Below are positions 16,752 to 24,871 of a stretch of DNA of 64,000 nucleotides, in pieces. Position numbers and translations under genes: made by a program. Positions within the stretch are counted from its first letter, which is position 1; every line of letters begins with the position of its first letter. Below the pieces are notes generated by a model. It had not been told where the DNA came from. It searched no databases and worked only from the letters and a program-made list of their open reading frames with translations. The stretch is taken from the NCBI GenBank assembly GCA_902787975.1, contig CADAIP010000002.1, positions 1-64,000 on the forward strand, in the 5' to 3' direction. The DNA is from Oscillospiraceae bacterium (GTDB lineage Bacteria > Bacillota > Clostridia > Saccharofermentanales > Saccharofermentanaceae).

Positions 16752-16959
16752 TATTTACCGTTTCATCCAATTGATGTGAGATGTCCTGACCACCAAACAT
16801 AATCCTAAGGATAGAAACGGTTTCTGTGTTTGAGTTGATTGTGTAAAAAACCAGATAGTTTCGGACTGGAACAAAATGAACGCCCTGGCTGTGCCAGGGT
16901 TCGTTTTTATACAAAGGATTTCTTTCGGGCATTGATTCCAGGGAGCGAACAGTTGTCAT
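16738..16959 (-). pseudogene. RelE/ParE-type toxin remnant lacking its N-terminus
   Basis: The 73 codons read as the C-terminal two thirds of a RelE/ParE-superfamily toxin: RSLESMPERNPLY, EPWHSQG, VRNYLVFYTI and ILRIMFGG are the family blocks. The first 40 or so residues (helix and first strands) are missing; a stop lies in frame just upstream of the first ATG. The fragment overlaps the C-terminal part of the antitoxin frame by 53 bp and the end of the acyl-CoA synthetase gene by 14 bp. Most likely a deletion removed the antitoxin end and the toxin start. Confidence 0.75.
16878..16910 (+). terminator. candidate terminator of the pyr operon, inside the toxin remnant
   Basis: GAAC-G-CCCTGGC, loop TGT, GCCAGGG-TTC, then GTTTTTAT. 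The strong stem and T-run face the pyr operon transcript, whose last gene ends at 16751. On the other strand the same bases encode the EPWHSQG block of the toxin remnant. Confidence 0.6.
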
Positions 16960-17260
16960 TATTCATTTCGGATTCGACTTCTTCAGCTGATAATACACGT
17001 CCTGCCTGAACATCATCTAAACCAAATTGCATCTCAACATCAAACTGCTCTTTTGTCATGGTGCCAATTTCAACGGGTTTTGCAGAAGAAAGTTTCATTT
17101 CAAAAGGAATTCCACGCTGAATAACAATCTGCTTCAAAAACATTCCGACAGCATTTGACATGGGAATTCCCAGTTGTTCAAGAATCAGTTCAGCCTGTCT
17201 TTTGGTCTCAGGATCTACTCGTGTATATATGGTTGCCGTTCTTGTTGCTTCTCTAGGCAT
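16907..17260 (-). CDS. RelB/DinJ-family antitoxin with an altered C-terminal tail
   Basis: A 117-residue protein. An N-terminal ribbon-helix-helix DNA-binding part (RTATIYTRVDPETKRQAELILEQLGIPMSNAVGMFLKQIV, about 6-46) is followed by an acidic toxin-binding part. ATG at 17260 is chosen for GAGGTGATTATT upstream; the frame is open earlier but without a ribosome site. The last 18 or so residues (after EEVESEMN) come from toxin-gene DNA read out of frame, so the tail is not native. It can probably still bind DNA, but no intact toxin is next to it. Confidence 0.78.
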   Translation of the reverse strand: MPREATRTATIYTRVDPETKRQAELILEQLGIPMSNAVGMFLKQIVIQRGIPFEMKLSSAKPVEIGTMTKEQFDVEMQFGLDDVQAGRVLSAEEVESEMNNDNCSLPGINARKKSFV

Positions 17261-17352
17261 AATAATCACCTCAATTATTTTAGTTAAGACAATTATTGCA
17301 CAATAGATAGCTAACAGCAATCTAATTGCATATGGTTTATATGCTAAATAAA

Positions 17353-17380
17353 TTGCAGCCAAAGTACAATAAGGTATAAT
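17353..17380 (+). promoter_or_regulatory. probable promoter of tldD-tldE-metY
   Basis: A good -10 TATAAT (17375-17380) with a weak -35 TTGCAG (17353-17358) and a 16-bp spacer. It lies 31 bp before the tldD start. Confidence 0.5.
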
Positions 17381-17411
17381 ACTTGTGATTAAAAAATAAG
17401 GGGTTATTTAT

Positions 17412-18797
17412 ATGTTTAACGACAGTGATTGCCAACGTATTTTGGAACAGGCAATGTCGACTACAGCTGATTTTGCCGAAGTATTTCAGGAAGTAACCGA
17501 GTCCAAATCCGTAAACCTTTTGAATGGCCAGGTTATCCGTGCTGCGACCGGTTTTGATTCCGGTACGGGAATAAGGCTTCTTGCAGGCACTAATTCAGTT
17601 TATGTCTATTCGAGTGATAACGACATTGAAGTTCTTTTGAAACTTGCCAAAGAGGCTGCTGCAGCCATTAAGGGCCAGGATAAGGGCAGGATCGAGGCTT
17701 TAAAAGAACTCTGCTCCACATCAAAAGCAACGATCGAGATCGATCCTATGTCCGTTCCGAAAAAGGACATGGTTGATTTCCTTAGAAAGTCATCAGACTT
17801 CGCCCTCAGTTACGATCCGCTTATCACTCAGGTTGCAGGCGGTATTGCCACATCTGTTAGAACCGCCAAAGTCATCAACACAAGAGGCGTAAACGTCGAA
17901 GATACTACAAGACGCATCAGACTCTCTGTTGAGGCTATTGCTACTAAAGATAATGAGAAGCAGAGCGGCAGAGTTGCTCCAGGTACCATGAGAGGATATG
18001 AGTTCATCAATGAATATCCTTTGATCGAGAAGACTCAGGAATGTTGTGATACTGCTATCCGCATGGTTAATGCAGGATATGCTCCTTCAGCAAAGATGCC
18101 CGTTATTCTGGGCAACGGCTTTGGCGGCGTTATCTTCCACGAAGCATGCGGTCATGCTCTTGAAGCTACATCTGTTGGAATCAAGAATTCTTACTTTACC
18201 GACATGCTCGGTCAGCAGATTGCATCTTCTATCGTAAGTGCAAGAGATAACGCTATTATCGACGGCGAATGGGGTTCATATGCTACAGATGATGAAGGTA
18301 ATACTTCGTCTGACTTGTTACTTATCGAGAATGGTATCCTCAAGAACTATCTTGTAGACGAGCTCGGTGCAAGACGAATGAATTCAAAGCCCACAGGCTG
18401 CTCCAGAAGACAGAACTATTCATATGCTCCTACATCACGTATGAGTAATACCTATATCTGCAACGGCGAATCTGAAGTAAAAGACATCATCGCCAATACA
18501 GAATACGGACTCTACTGCACACAGATGGGCGGCGGTTCCGTTGATACTTCTACAGGTGATTTCAACTTTGCGGTTAACGAAGCGTTCATGGTAAGAGATG
18601 GTAAGATCGCAGAGCCGGTAAGAGGCGCTACGCTCATCGGTAAAGGTCAGGAGATCCTTAAGAATATCGACATGGTCGGTAATGACTTAAAGCTTTCAGC
18701 CGGTATGTGCGGTTCAATGTCAGGCAACGTTCCGGTTACAGTCGGTCAGCCTACCATCAGAGTATCTTCGATACTTGTCGGCGGAAGAGAGGGGTGA
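17412..18797 (+). CDS. tldD: TldD-family metalloprotease
   Basis: A 461-residue protein of the TldD/PmbA family, which degrades or trims unfolded peptides in the cytosol (microcin B17 maturation, CcdA turnover in E. coli). The zinc motif HEACGHALEA (HExxxH) near 238-243 marks it as the catalytic TldD partner, and the C-terminal GSMSGNVPVTVGQPTIRVSSI is typical. The ribosome site AAGGGG lies 9 bp upstream. The tldE/pmbA-type gene follows after 5 bp, and the two products form the active heterodimer in known cases. Confidence 0.92.
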   Translation: MFNDSDCQRILEQAMSTTADFAEVFQEVTESKSVNLLNGQVIRAATGFDSGTGIRLLAGTNSVYVYSSDNDIEVLLKLAKEAAAAIKGQDKGRIEALKELCSTSKATIEIDPMSVPKKDMVDFLRKSSDFALSYDPLITQVAGGIATSVRTAKVINTRGVNVEDTTRRIRLSVEAIATKDNEKQSGRVAPGTMRGYEFINEYPLIEKTQECCDTAIRMVNAGYAPSAKMPVILGNGFGGVIFHEACGHALEATSVGIKNSYFTDMLGQQIASSIVSARDNAIIDGEWGSYATDDEGNTSSDLLLIENGILKNYLVDELGARRMNSKPTGCSRRQNYSYAPTSRMSNTYICNGESEVKDIIANTEYGLYCTQMGGGSVDTSTGDFNFAVNEAFMVRDGKIAEPVRGATLIGKGQEILKNIDMVGNDLKLSAGMCGSMSGNVPVTVGQPTIRVSSILVGGREG

Positions 18798-18802
18798 TTT
18801 AA

Positions 18803-20170
18803 ATGGATATTAAATCAGCTGAAAAATTCATGGAAAAACTCGTTAAGGCCGGCATGGACTACGGCTTTGAAGAGTGCGAAGCATCTTATGCTACTGAAAG
18901 CTCAATGAGCATCGACATCTTAAACGGAGAAGTATCAAGCTACGAGAACAGCGCTACAAGTTCTCTTTCATTCAGAGGCCTTAAGAACGGCCAGATGGGA
19001 TACTGCTCTACGAATATCTTAGAAGATTCTTCAATAGATTTTCTCCTTAAATCTGCCATGGAAAACTGCGAAGTCCTTAACGATGAGGATCCCCAGTTTA
19101 TCTATTGCGACGAGAACAATAAGGATCTTTATTTCTCACAGGTCACTGACGCTTATTCGAAAAATACATACAAGAGTTTCTCAGAGCTCGGCCTTAAGAT
19201 CGAGAAGGCAATCCTTGCTCTTGATTCCCGTATAGATGCAGTAGACTATCTTACGATCTCTTGCAGCACCGGACCTTATCTCATTATCAATTCAAAGGGA
19301 CTCCATTCTTACAGAGATACTGACGGTATCTCACTTATGGCTTCAGCACGCGCTACAGACAGTGACGGAAGTGTTAAGAGCGGCGGTCATTACTGGATCG
19401 GCAAGGATATCGATGACTTCGATCTCGATAAGTTCCTTGCGAAATTCAAGGAAAACCTCATAGGCAAGATGGGCGCCAAGTCCTGCAAACCCGGCAATTA
19501 CAAGGCCGTTCTCAAGAGCGAAGCTTTCCAGCAGTTCTTTATGGTATTCTTCGGTAACTTCCTTGCAACCACAATGCAGAGAGGCCTTTCTCTTCTTGCT
19601 GATAAAGAAGGGGAGACCATCGCATCTTCTGTATTCACGGTAAAGGAAGAGCCTATGTACGATAAAGCGCTTACCAAGATACCTTTCGATGACGAAGGAG
19701 TTCTTACTACAGCTAAGTCCATTATCGACAAAGGCGTTTTCGCGACTGCGTTATACGACCTTAAGTCCGCTAACAAAGCAGGGAAGACCTCTACAGGTAA
19801 CGGCTTCAGATCCGGAAGCGCCGTATCCGAGATGCCTACGAACTTAATAGTCGAACCCGGAGAGAAGTCTTTCGAAGAATTGCTTGAAGAAGTAGGAGAA
19901 GGCATTATCCTTACAGATCTTTCCGGACTTCATGCCGGAGTTAACCCCATAAGCGGCGATTTCTCGTTGCTTTGCGAAGGTTATCTCATCGAGAACGGCA
20001 AGAAGGGAAGACCTGTCGAGCAGATCACAGTCGCAGGTAACTTCTATGAAGTAATTAAATCAATCAAATCCGTCGGAAATGATATAATTAACCTGCCGTC
20101 CGGTGAAGGAGAGTTCTTTACACCGTCGGTCTACATTGAATCTCTCGCTATTTCAGGCGATGAAGAATAA
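18803..20170 (+). CDS. TldE/PmbA-family partner protein
   Basis: A 455-residue member of the same family as the preceding TldD but without the HExxxH metal site; it corresponds to PmbA/TldE, the non-catalytic partner. The conserved C-terminal part GLHAGVNPISGDFSLLCEGYLIENGK is clear, and the centre includes SGSAVSEMPTNL. GAGGGGTGATTTAA precedes ATG. Cotranscribed with tldD and followed after 21 bp by metY. Confidence 0.9.
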   Translation: MDIKSAEKFMEKLVKAGMDYGFEECEASYATESSMSIDILNGEVSSYENSATSSLSFRGLKNGQMGYCSTNILEDSSIDFLLKSAMENCEVLNDEDPQFIYCDENNKDLYFSQVTDAYSKNTYKSFSELGLKIEKAILALDSRIDAVDYLTISCSTGPYLIINSKGLHSYRDTDGISLMASARATDSDGSVKSGGHYWIGKDIDDFDLDKFLAKFKENLIGKMGAKSCKPGNYKAVLKSEAFQQFFMVFFGNFLATTMQRGLSLLADKEGETIASSVFTVKEEPMYDKALTKIPFDDEGVLTTAKSIIDKGVFATALYDLKSANKAGKTSTGNGFRSGSAVSEMPTNLIVEPGEKSFEELLEEVGEGIILTDLSGLHAGVNPISGDFSLLCEGYLIENGKKGRPVEQITVAGNFYEVIKSIKSVGNDIINLPSGEGEFFTPSVYIESLAISGDEE

Positions 20171-20191
20171 TAGGAAAGAAGGAATACACAA

Positions 20192-21469
20192 ATGAGCACA
20201 GTTGACACAATCGCACTTCATGGCGGCTACAATCCCGGTAATGGTGAACCGAGACAGGTACCTATCTACCAGAGCACAACCTGGAAGTATTCTACTTCTG
20301 AAGACATGGGTAAGCTTTTCGATCTTGAAGCATCAGGATATTTCTATACCAGACTTCAGAATCCTACAAACGATTACGTAGCTTCAAAGCTTTGCGCTAT
20401 GGAAGGTGGTTTTGCAGGAATGCTCACATGCTCCGGCCAGGCTGCTAATTTCTTTGCAGTATTCAATATCTGCGAGGCAGGCGATCACTTCATCGCATCA
20501 GCCAATATCTACGGCGGTACATATAATCTTTTCGGCGTTACATTCAAGAAGATGGGCATCGAGTGCACATTCGTTGACCAGACACTTCCTCTTGAGGAAC
20601 TCCAGAAGTACGTCAGACCTAACACTAAGTGCATCTTCGGTGAGACGATTACAAATCCTACAGTTGATATCCTTGATATCGAGAAGTTCGCTGCTCTTGC
20701 TCATAATAACGGCATCCCGCTCATCATGGACAACACATTTGCAACACCTGTTAACTGCCGTCCTATCGAATTCGGATGCGACATCGTTACACACTCGACA
20801 ACAAAGTACATCGACGGTCACGGTTCATCTGTCGGCGGCGCCATCATCGATTCTGGTAACTTCGACTGGATGGCTCACGCTGATAAGTTCCCCGGACTCT
20901 GCACACCTGACGAGTCGTATCACGGACTTACATATGCTACAAAGTTTGGCAAGGCAGCTTACATCACAAAGGCTACAGCTCAGCTCATGAGAGACTTCGG
21001 TTCGATCCAGTCACCTCAGAATGCTTATTATATTCAGCTCGGTCTTGAGTCACTTCCTGTCCGTATGGCACGTCACTGCGCTAATGCCCAGAAGGTTGCT
21101 GAGTTCCTTGCATCTGATGACAGGATTGCATGGGTTAAGTATCCAGGTCTTGAGAGCGATTCACAGCACGAGCTTGCTAAGAAGTATTGCCCTAAGGGAA
21201 CATGCGGCGTTATGTGCTTCGGCGTAAAGGGCGGACGTGAGGCTTCCATTAAGTTTATGGATTCACTTGAATTCGCTACCATCGCTACACACGTTGCTGA
21301 CTGCAAGACACTTCTCTTACATCCTGCATCACATACACACAGACAGCTCACAGACGAGCAGCTTGCTGAAGCAGGAATCCCCGGCGACCTCATCAGATTC
21401 TCCGTTGGTATGGAAGATCCTGATGACATCATCGCTGACCTCAAGCAGGCACTTGATAAGATCAGCTGA
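20192..21469 (+). CDS. metY: O-acetylhomoserine sulfhydrylase (homocysteine synthase)
   Basis: A 425-residue Cys/Met-metabolism PLP enzyme. It makes homocysteine from O-acetylhomoserine and sulfide, the direct sulfhydrylation route to methionine. The PLP-Lys motif [11 protein letters not shown] (about 203-213), the [11 protein letters not shown]-terminus and the long form (about 425 residues) favour this over cystathionine synthases (about 380-400). It is the third gene after tldD-tldE, ahead of a strong terminator. Confidence 0.92.
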   Translation: MSTVDTIALHGGYNPGNGEPRQVPIYQSTTWKYSTSEDMGKLFDLEASGYFYTRLQNPTNDYVASKLCAMEGGFAGMLTCSGQAANFFAVFNICEAGDHFIASANIYGGTYNLFGVTFKKMGIECTFVDQTLPLEELQKYVRPNTKCIFGETITNPTVDILDIEKFAALAHNNGIPLIMDNTFATPVNCRPIEFGCDIVTHSTTKYIDGHGSSVGGAIIDSGNFDWMAHADKFPGLCTPDESYHGLTYATKFGKAAYITKATAQLMRDFGSIQSPQNAYYIQLGLESLPVRMARHCANAQKVAEFLASDDRIAWVKYPGLESDSQHELAKKYCPKGTCGVMCFGVKGGREASIKFMDSLEFATIATHVADCKTLLLHPASHTHRQLTDEQLAEAGIPGDLIRFSVGMEDPDDIIADLKQALDKIS

Positions 21470-21491
21470 TATCTGATTAAATAATGTCCTT

Positions 21492-21525
21492 AAGAGCTGT
21501 CTCTGCGTGAGGCAGCTCTTATTTT
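21492..21525 (+). terminator. intrinsic terminator after metY
   Basis: AAGAGCTGTCTC pairs with GAGGCAGCTCTT across TGCGT, then ATTTTTG. The inner part GCTGTCTC/GAGGCAGC is shared with the terminator after argG. Confidence 0.9.
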
Positions 21526-21645
21526 TGCCTGATTTCTTGGGAGGATGGTTATCAAGATTATTTATAAATCCGTTATGTTTTCTTAACTCATGTTTATATG
21601 TTTATTGTTACTATAAATCTATAAAACAGAAAGGGTGATAAGCCT

Positions 21646-23112
21646 ATGACTATCAATCTTAGTTATTCAAACCTGGTAAATGTAGTGTTTATTGCCGCCG
21701 GCCTTGGAATTTGTGGCCTCAGTATTATGCAGATCGGGGCCGGAATGCATATTAGAAAAGAAGCCAAGAAGTATTTACAACTCTTTCTTACGCTGATCAA
21801 TATCTATATCTCCATGCATTTCATAAGAATGCTTTTGGAAGGACATACGGGAACTGCATTCGCTATCGCTATCAGAGCTGTTACTTTTGTTGAGTTCTTA
21901 GTATCCGGATTCATGATTTTTATGCTGTCGCTCCTGATACTTTATATTACCCAGCCAGGTAAGTATTCAAAACCGATATTCTATGTTTTCCTGGCACTTG
22001 TAGGAATTCATACATTAGGACTTATATTGAATCTGTTTACCAATTTTTATTATCACTTTGATGAATTCAATGTATATCAAAGAGGCCGCGGGTATGTTAT
22101 GTCGAACATCATGCATATCCTAATGCTGTTACAGAATATGTTCCTTCTGATCAAATATAAAACAAAGGTCAATAAGAAACTTGCATCGGCATTATGGCTT
22201 TATCTGTTATCACCACTTGCTGCAATCGGCGCACAGATCCTTTTCCAGGAAATTCAGTTCGTAATACTTGCTACTGTTATTTCAGCTGCATATCTTTACT
22301 ATGTTATTGTCAGAATTCAGTTGGAAAGATATTCAGAGCAGCAGAAAGAGAAAGAACGCCTTGATACCGAACTTACAATGGCTACAAGGATCCAGGCCGA
22401 AACCCTGCCGAACATTTTCCCGGCATTTCCTGAACGTGATGATTTCAATATTTATGCTTCAATGAATCCTGCCAAAGAAGTCGGCGGTGACTTCTATGAT
22501 TTCTTCCTTATTGATGACACGCATCTAGGACTCGTAATGGCCGATGTATCCGGAAAAGGTATACCTGCAGCACTTTTCATGATGGTCTCGAAAATCCTGA
22601 TCCAGAACATTGCCATGATGGGAAACAGTCCTGCAGAAGTCCTTCAGTACGTCAACAATCAGTTATGTACGAATAATCCTGAAGAGATGTTTGTCACCGT
22701 CTGGTACGGATGTCTTGATCTTGAGACAGGTGTTCTGGAAGCTGCTAATGCCGGTCACGAATACCCGATCTTAAAGAATGCTGACGGTTCTTTTGAACTC
22801 TTCAAAGACAAGCACGGCTTTGTCATAGGCGGCATGGAAGGCGTTAAATATAAGCAATACGAGATGCAGATGCAGCCTGGTTCCAAGCTGTTTATCTATA
22901 CTGACGGTGTACCTGAAGCAACAAACGCTTCTAACGAAATGTTCGGTACAGAAAGACTTGTTCATGCGCTCAGAATGGCTGAAAACAAGACTCCCAAGCA
23001 GATCCTGGAACAAGTGGATTCAATAGTAAAAGACTTCGTAAAAGATGCTCCCCAGTTTGATGATCTCACAATGCTGTGCATTGAATATATGGGCCAGAAG
23101 GGTAGAGAGTAG
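21646..23112 (+). CDS. membrane PP2C-type (SpoIIE/RsbU-like) serine phosphatase
   Basis: A 488-residue protein. N-terminal half: about seven hydrophobic segments (residues 8-225), resembling the 7TM sensor heads of some histidine kinases. A charged linker helix (about 226-260) follows, then a PP2C/SpoIIE domain (about 265-485). The metal-binding residues EVGGDFYDFF and VMADVSGKGIPAALFM are in place, as is the late Asp pair PQFDDLTM. Such proteins dephosphorylate anti-anti-sigma factors to release a sigma factor in response to an external cue. No anti-sigma or STAS gene is adjacent, so the target is unknown. AAAGGGTGATAAGCC precedes the ATG. No classic terminator is seen before the repeat array. 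Confidence 0.88.
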   Translation: MTINLSYSNLVNVVFIAAGLGICGLSIMQIGAGMHIRKEAKKYLQLFLTLINIYISMHFIRMLLEGHTGTAFAIAIRAVTFVEFLVSGFMIFMLSLLILYITQPGKYSKPIFYVFLALVGIHTLGLILNLFTNFYYHFDEFNVYQRGRGYVMSNIMHILMLLQNMFLLIKYKTKVNKKLASALWLYLLSPLAAIGAQILFQEIQFVILATVISAAYLYYVIVRIQLERYSEQQKEKERLDTELTMATRIQAETLPNIFPAFPERDDFNIYASMNPAKEVGGDFYDFFLIDDTHLGLVMADVSGKGIPAALFMMVSKILIQNIAMMGNSPAEVLQYVNNQLCTNNPEEMFVTVWYGCLDLETGVLEAANAGHEYPILKNADGSFELFKDKHGFVIGGMEGVKYKQYEMQMQPGSKLFIYTDGVPEATNASNEMFGTERLVHALRMAENKTPKQILEQVDSIVKDFVKDAPQFDDLTMLCIEYMGQKGRE

Positions 23113-23737
23113 TCTTCACTGCTTTATTACTAAACTTAAATAATGACTTATATTGTTCTTTTTGATCTAAAATTGGTCAGAGAACAAAAACGAACAAACT
23201 TTCGGGTGAGACCTGAACGCGAAAAATCCTATTAATTGAGTAGTTTACTTACTGAATAATGAATTCAAAATTTCAGTAAGTAAATTACGACTATAAACTA
23301 AATATAAAAATAGAAATTACTTACTGAAAACAAAAACTACAAATCCAGTAAGTAAAAATCAGCCAATTAAGGATGACAATTAAAAGAATTTACTTACTGA
23401 AAAATCGATATTGAATTTCAGTAAGTAATAATTGTCTGATTAAAACAAATACATGATTAAAATTACTTACTGAAAAACTGTTTTCGAGATCCAGTAAGTA
23501 ATTATGAATAGATCAATGATCAGAAAGATATAAATTTACTTACTGAGATCAGATAATGCGAATTCAGTAAGTAATCCGGAAAATCCGTTTAAATCAGATA
23601 ATCATTAATGATCTATTTATCTATATATACTTTTAAACCTCTTCCTAATTCATCAAAATTGTAATTATACCGAATTAGATATATAGAATAATCCGTAAAA
23701 CTTATAATGGCAGGATTGGATTAATCTGAATTTGGGG
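23113..23737. other. 625-bp gene-free interval between convergent genes
   Basis: Both flanking genes end here, so promoters or operators for them are not expected. Apart from the five-copy hairpin array (23244-23574) it holds a short hairpin TTCGGGT-GAG-ACCTGAA at 23200-23216 and a 12-bp palindrome ATCATTAATGAT at 23601-23612. It is AT-rich throughout and has no credible open reading frame. Confidence 0.85.
23244..23574. repeat. five-copy array of 10-13 bp inverted repeats with a fixed 73-bp period
   Basis: TTACTTACTG starts at 23245, 23317, 23390, 23463 and 23536 (steps 72, 73, 73, 73). Its complement CAGTAAGTAA starts at 23274, 23346, 23419, 23492 and 23565, always 29 bp after the left arm. 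Arms extend to 13 bp in copies 1 and 3. The 19-nt loops and 33-34-nt spacers show no shared sequence. Sequence is kept only in the arms, and the spacing is close to seven helical turns. No sixth copy exists at the expected distance on either side. Function unknown: a multi-site protein-binding array or a string of RNA hairpins are both possible. Confidence 0.95.
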
Positions 23738-24292
23738 TCAGGTATAAACGACTTCCGTTCTACCCTTGGATTTGAGATAAATTGTAAATGCAATTCTGAT
23801 GATGATCAGGACAATGACAATACCGATCATGTCAATCAAAACATCAATGATCGATCCGACACGGCCGACAACAAATAACTGATGATATTCATCAAAGATC
23901 GCATTAAGGATCGTGAACCACAATGTGAAGATAATATTCATCTCGTTATCAGATCTCATGAGCTTAACGGGGCTCTCTGAATAAGATGTCTTATTTGAAA
24001 TCCTGTTAGTTGAAGATAACGCCATGTATGTAAAGATTGTGAGCAGGGCAAACTCGGATGAGTGTGCTGCCATTCTTAATATGGTGTCATCAGTAAAGTT
24101 TGCATTACATATCTCATTAATAAACATGAGAATTGAATTCGAAAGGTTAGATGATTCTGCTGAATTTTCAGCTGATAAATGGAAAATAACGGCAATCCAA
24201 CCAAGGGTCAGGATCCAGAAGATCAAAGCCATAATGGAATATCTGATAGATATTTCCTTGCTATGAGCCTTGTTGATAAGCTTGGTATTCAT
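23738..24292 (-). CDS. VanZ-like membrane protein
   Basis: A 184-residue protein with four hydrophobic segments. Family marks are IFHLSAENSAESS near 35-48, the AHSSEFALL stretch and DEYHQLFVVGRVGSIIDVLID near 140-160. VanZ proteins are widespread in Bacillota, and most have no tie to vancomycin; a role in envelope stress or lipid II handling is only suggested. Followed downstream by the repeat array; smpB lies 46 bp upstream on the same strand. Confidence 0.85.
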   Translation of the reverse strand: MNTKLINKAHSKEISIRYSIMALIFWILTLGWIAVIFHLSAENSAESSNLSNSILMFINEICNANFTDDTILRMAAHSSEFALLTIFTYMALSSTNRISNKTSYSESPVKLMRSDNEMNIIFTLWFTILNAIFDEYHQLFVVGRVGSIIDVLIDMIGIVIVLIIIRIAFTIYLKSKGRTEVVYT

Positions 24293-24337
24293 TTCCCTTC
24301 CCTGCCGTTATATTAATAAAGCTATTATATCAATTTA

Positions 24338-24811
24338 TTAAGTGTATTTCTTCGCATTCTTCATAGCGCGGTCGATATCTCTAGCAGCTGCTTTTTGAGC
24401 CATTACATCGCGCTTATCATAATCTTTCTTACCTCTGGCAAGTCCGACTTCGAATTTAACCTTGCTGTCTTTGAAGTAGCATTTTGTGGGAACGAGCGTT
24501 AATCCGTCCTGTTTAACCGTTGAATATAAACGGATGATCTCTCGCTTGTGCATGAGAAGTTTTCTGTTTCTTTCCGGATCAAGATTGAATCTGTTTCCGT
24601 GGTCATAAGGGCTGATGTGTACGCCGATAAGCCACATCTCCCCGTCTTTTACCTGGACATATGAATCCTTGAGATTGACCCTCCCTGCCCTGAGGCTTTT
24701 TACTTCAGTGCCGGATAAAGCCACACCCGCTTCAAACCTCTCTTCGATATAGTAATCGTGATAGGCTTTGCGGTTCTCAGCTATTATTTTTATACCTTTT
24801 TTAATTGCCAT
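24338..24811 (-). CDS. smpB: SsrA-binding protein
   Basis: 157 residues from the ATG at 24811. SmpB binds tmRNA and delivers it to stalled ribosomes. Family blocks are ENRKAYHDYYIEERFEAGVALSGTEVKSLR, SYVQVKDGEMWL, HISPY and the C-terminal GKKDYDKRD with a basic tail. An ATG 21 bp earlier is possible; neither has a clear ribosome site, and the shorter form fits the family length better. The tmRNA gene itself was not seen in the window. Confidence 0.94.
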   Translation of the reverse strand: MAIKKGIKIIAENRKAYHDYYIEERFEAGVALSGTEVKSLRAGRVNLKDSYVQVKDGEMWLIGVHISPYDHGNRFNLDPERNRKLLMHKREIIRLYSTVKQDGLTLVPTKCYFKDSKVKFEVGLARGKKDYDKRDVMAQKAAARDIDRAMKNAKKYT

Positions 24812-24871
24812 AATGGAGTATTTTACATTCAAACGCGAAAATTTACAAAGAAATGCCTGAAATGTCCTGAT

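Noticed and set aside
23244..23574. CRISPR array
   Set aside because: Only 10-13 bp arms are conserved; the sequence between arms differs in every copy, and no cas genes are present.
23244..23574. Integron attC cassettes
   Set aside because: No GTTRRRY-type core sites, no integrase gene and no open reading frames between copies.
23738..24292. Glycopeptide resistance from the VanZ-like gene
   Set aside because: VanZ-like proteins are common in Bacillota, and no vanHAX or vanRS genes are nearby.
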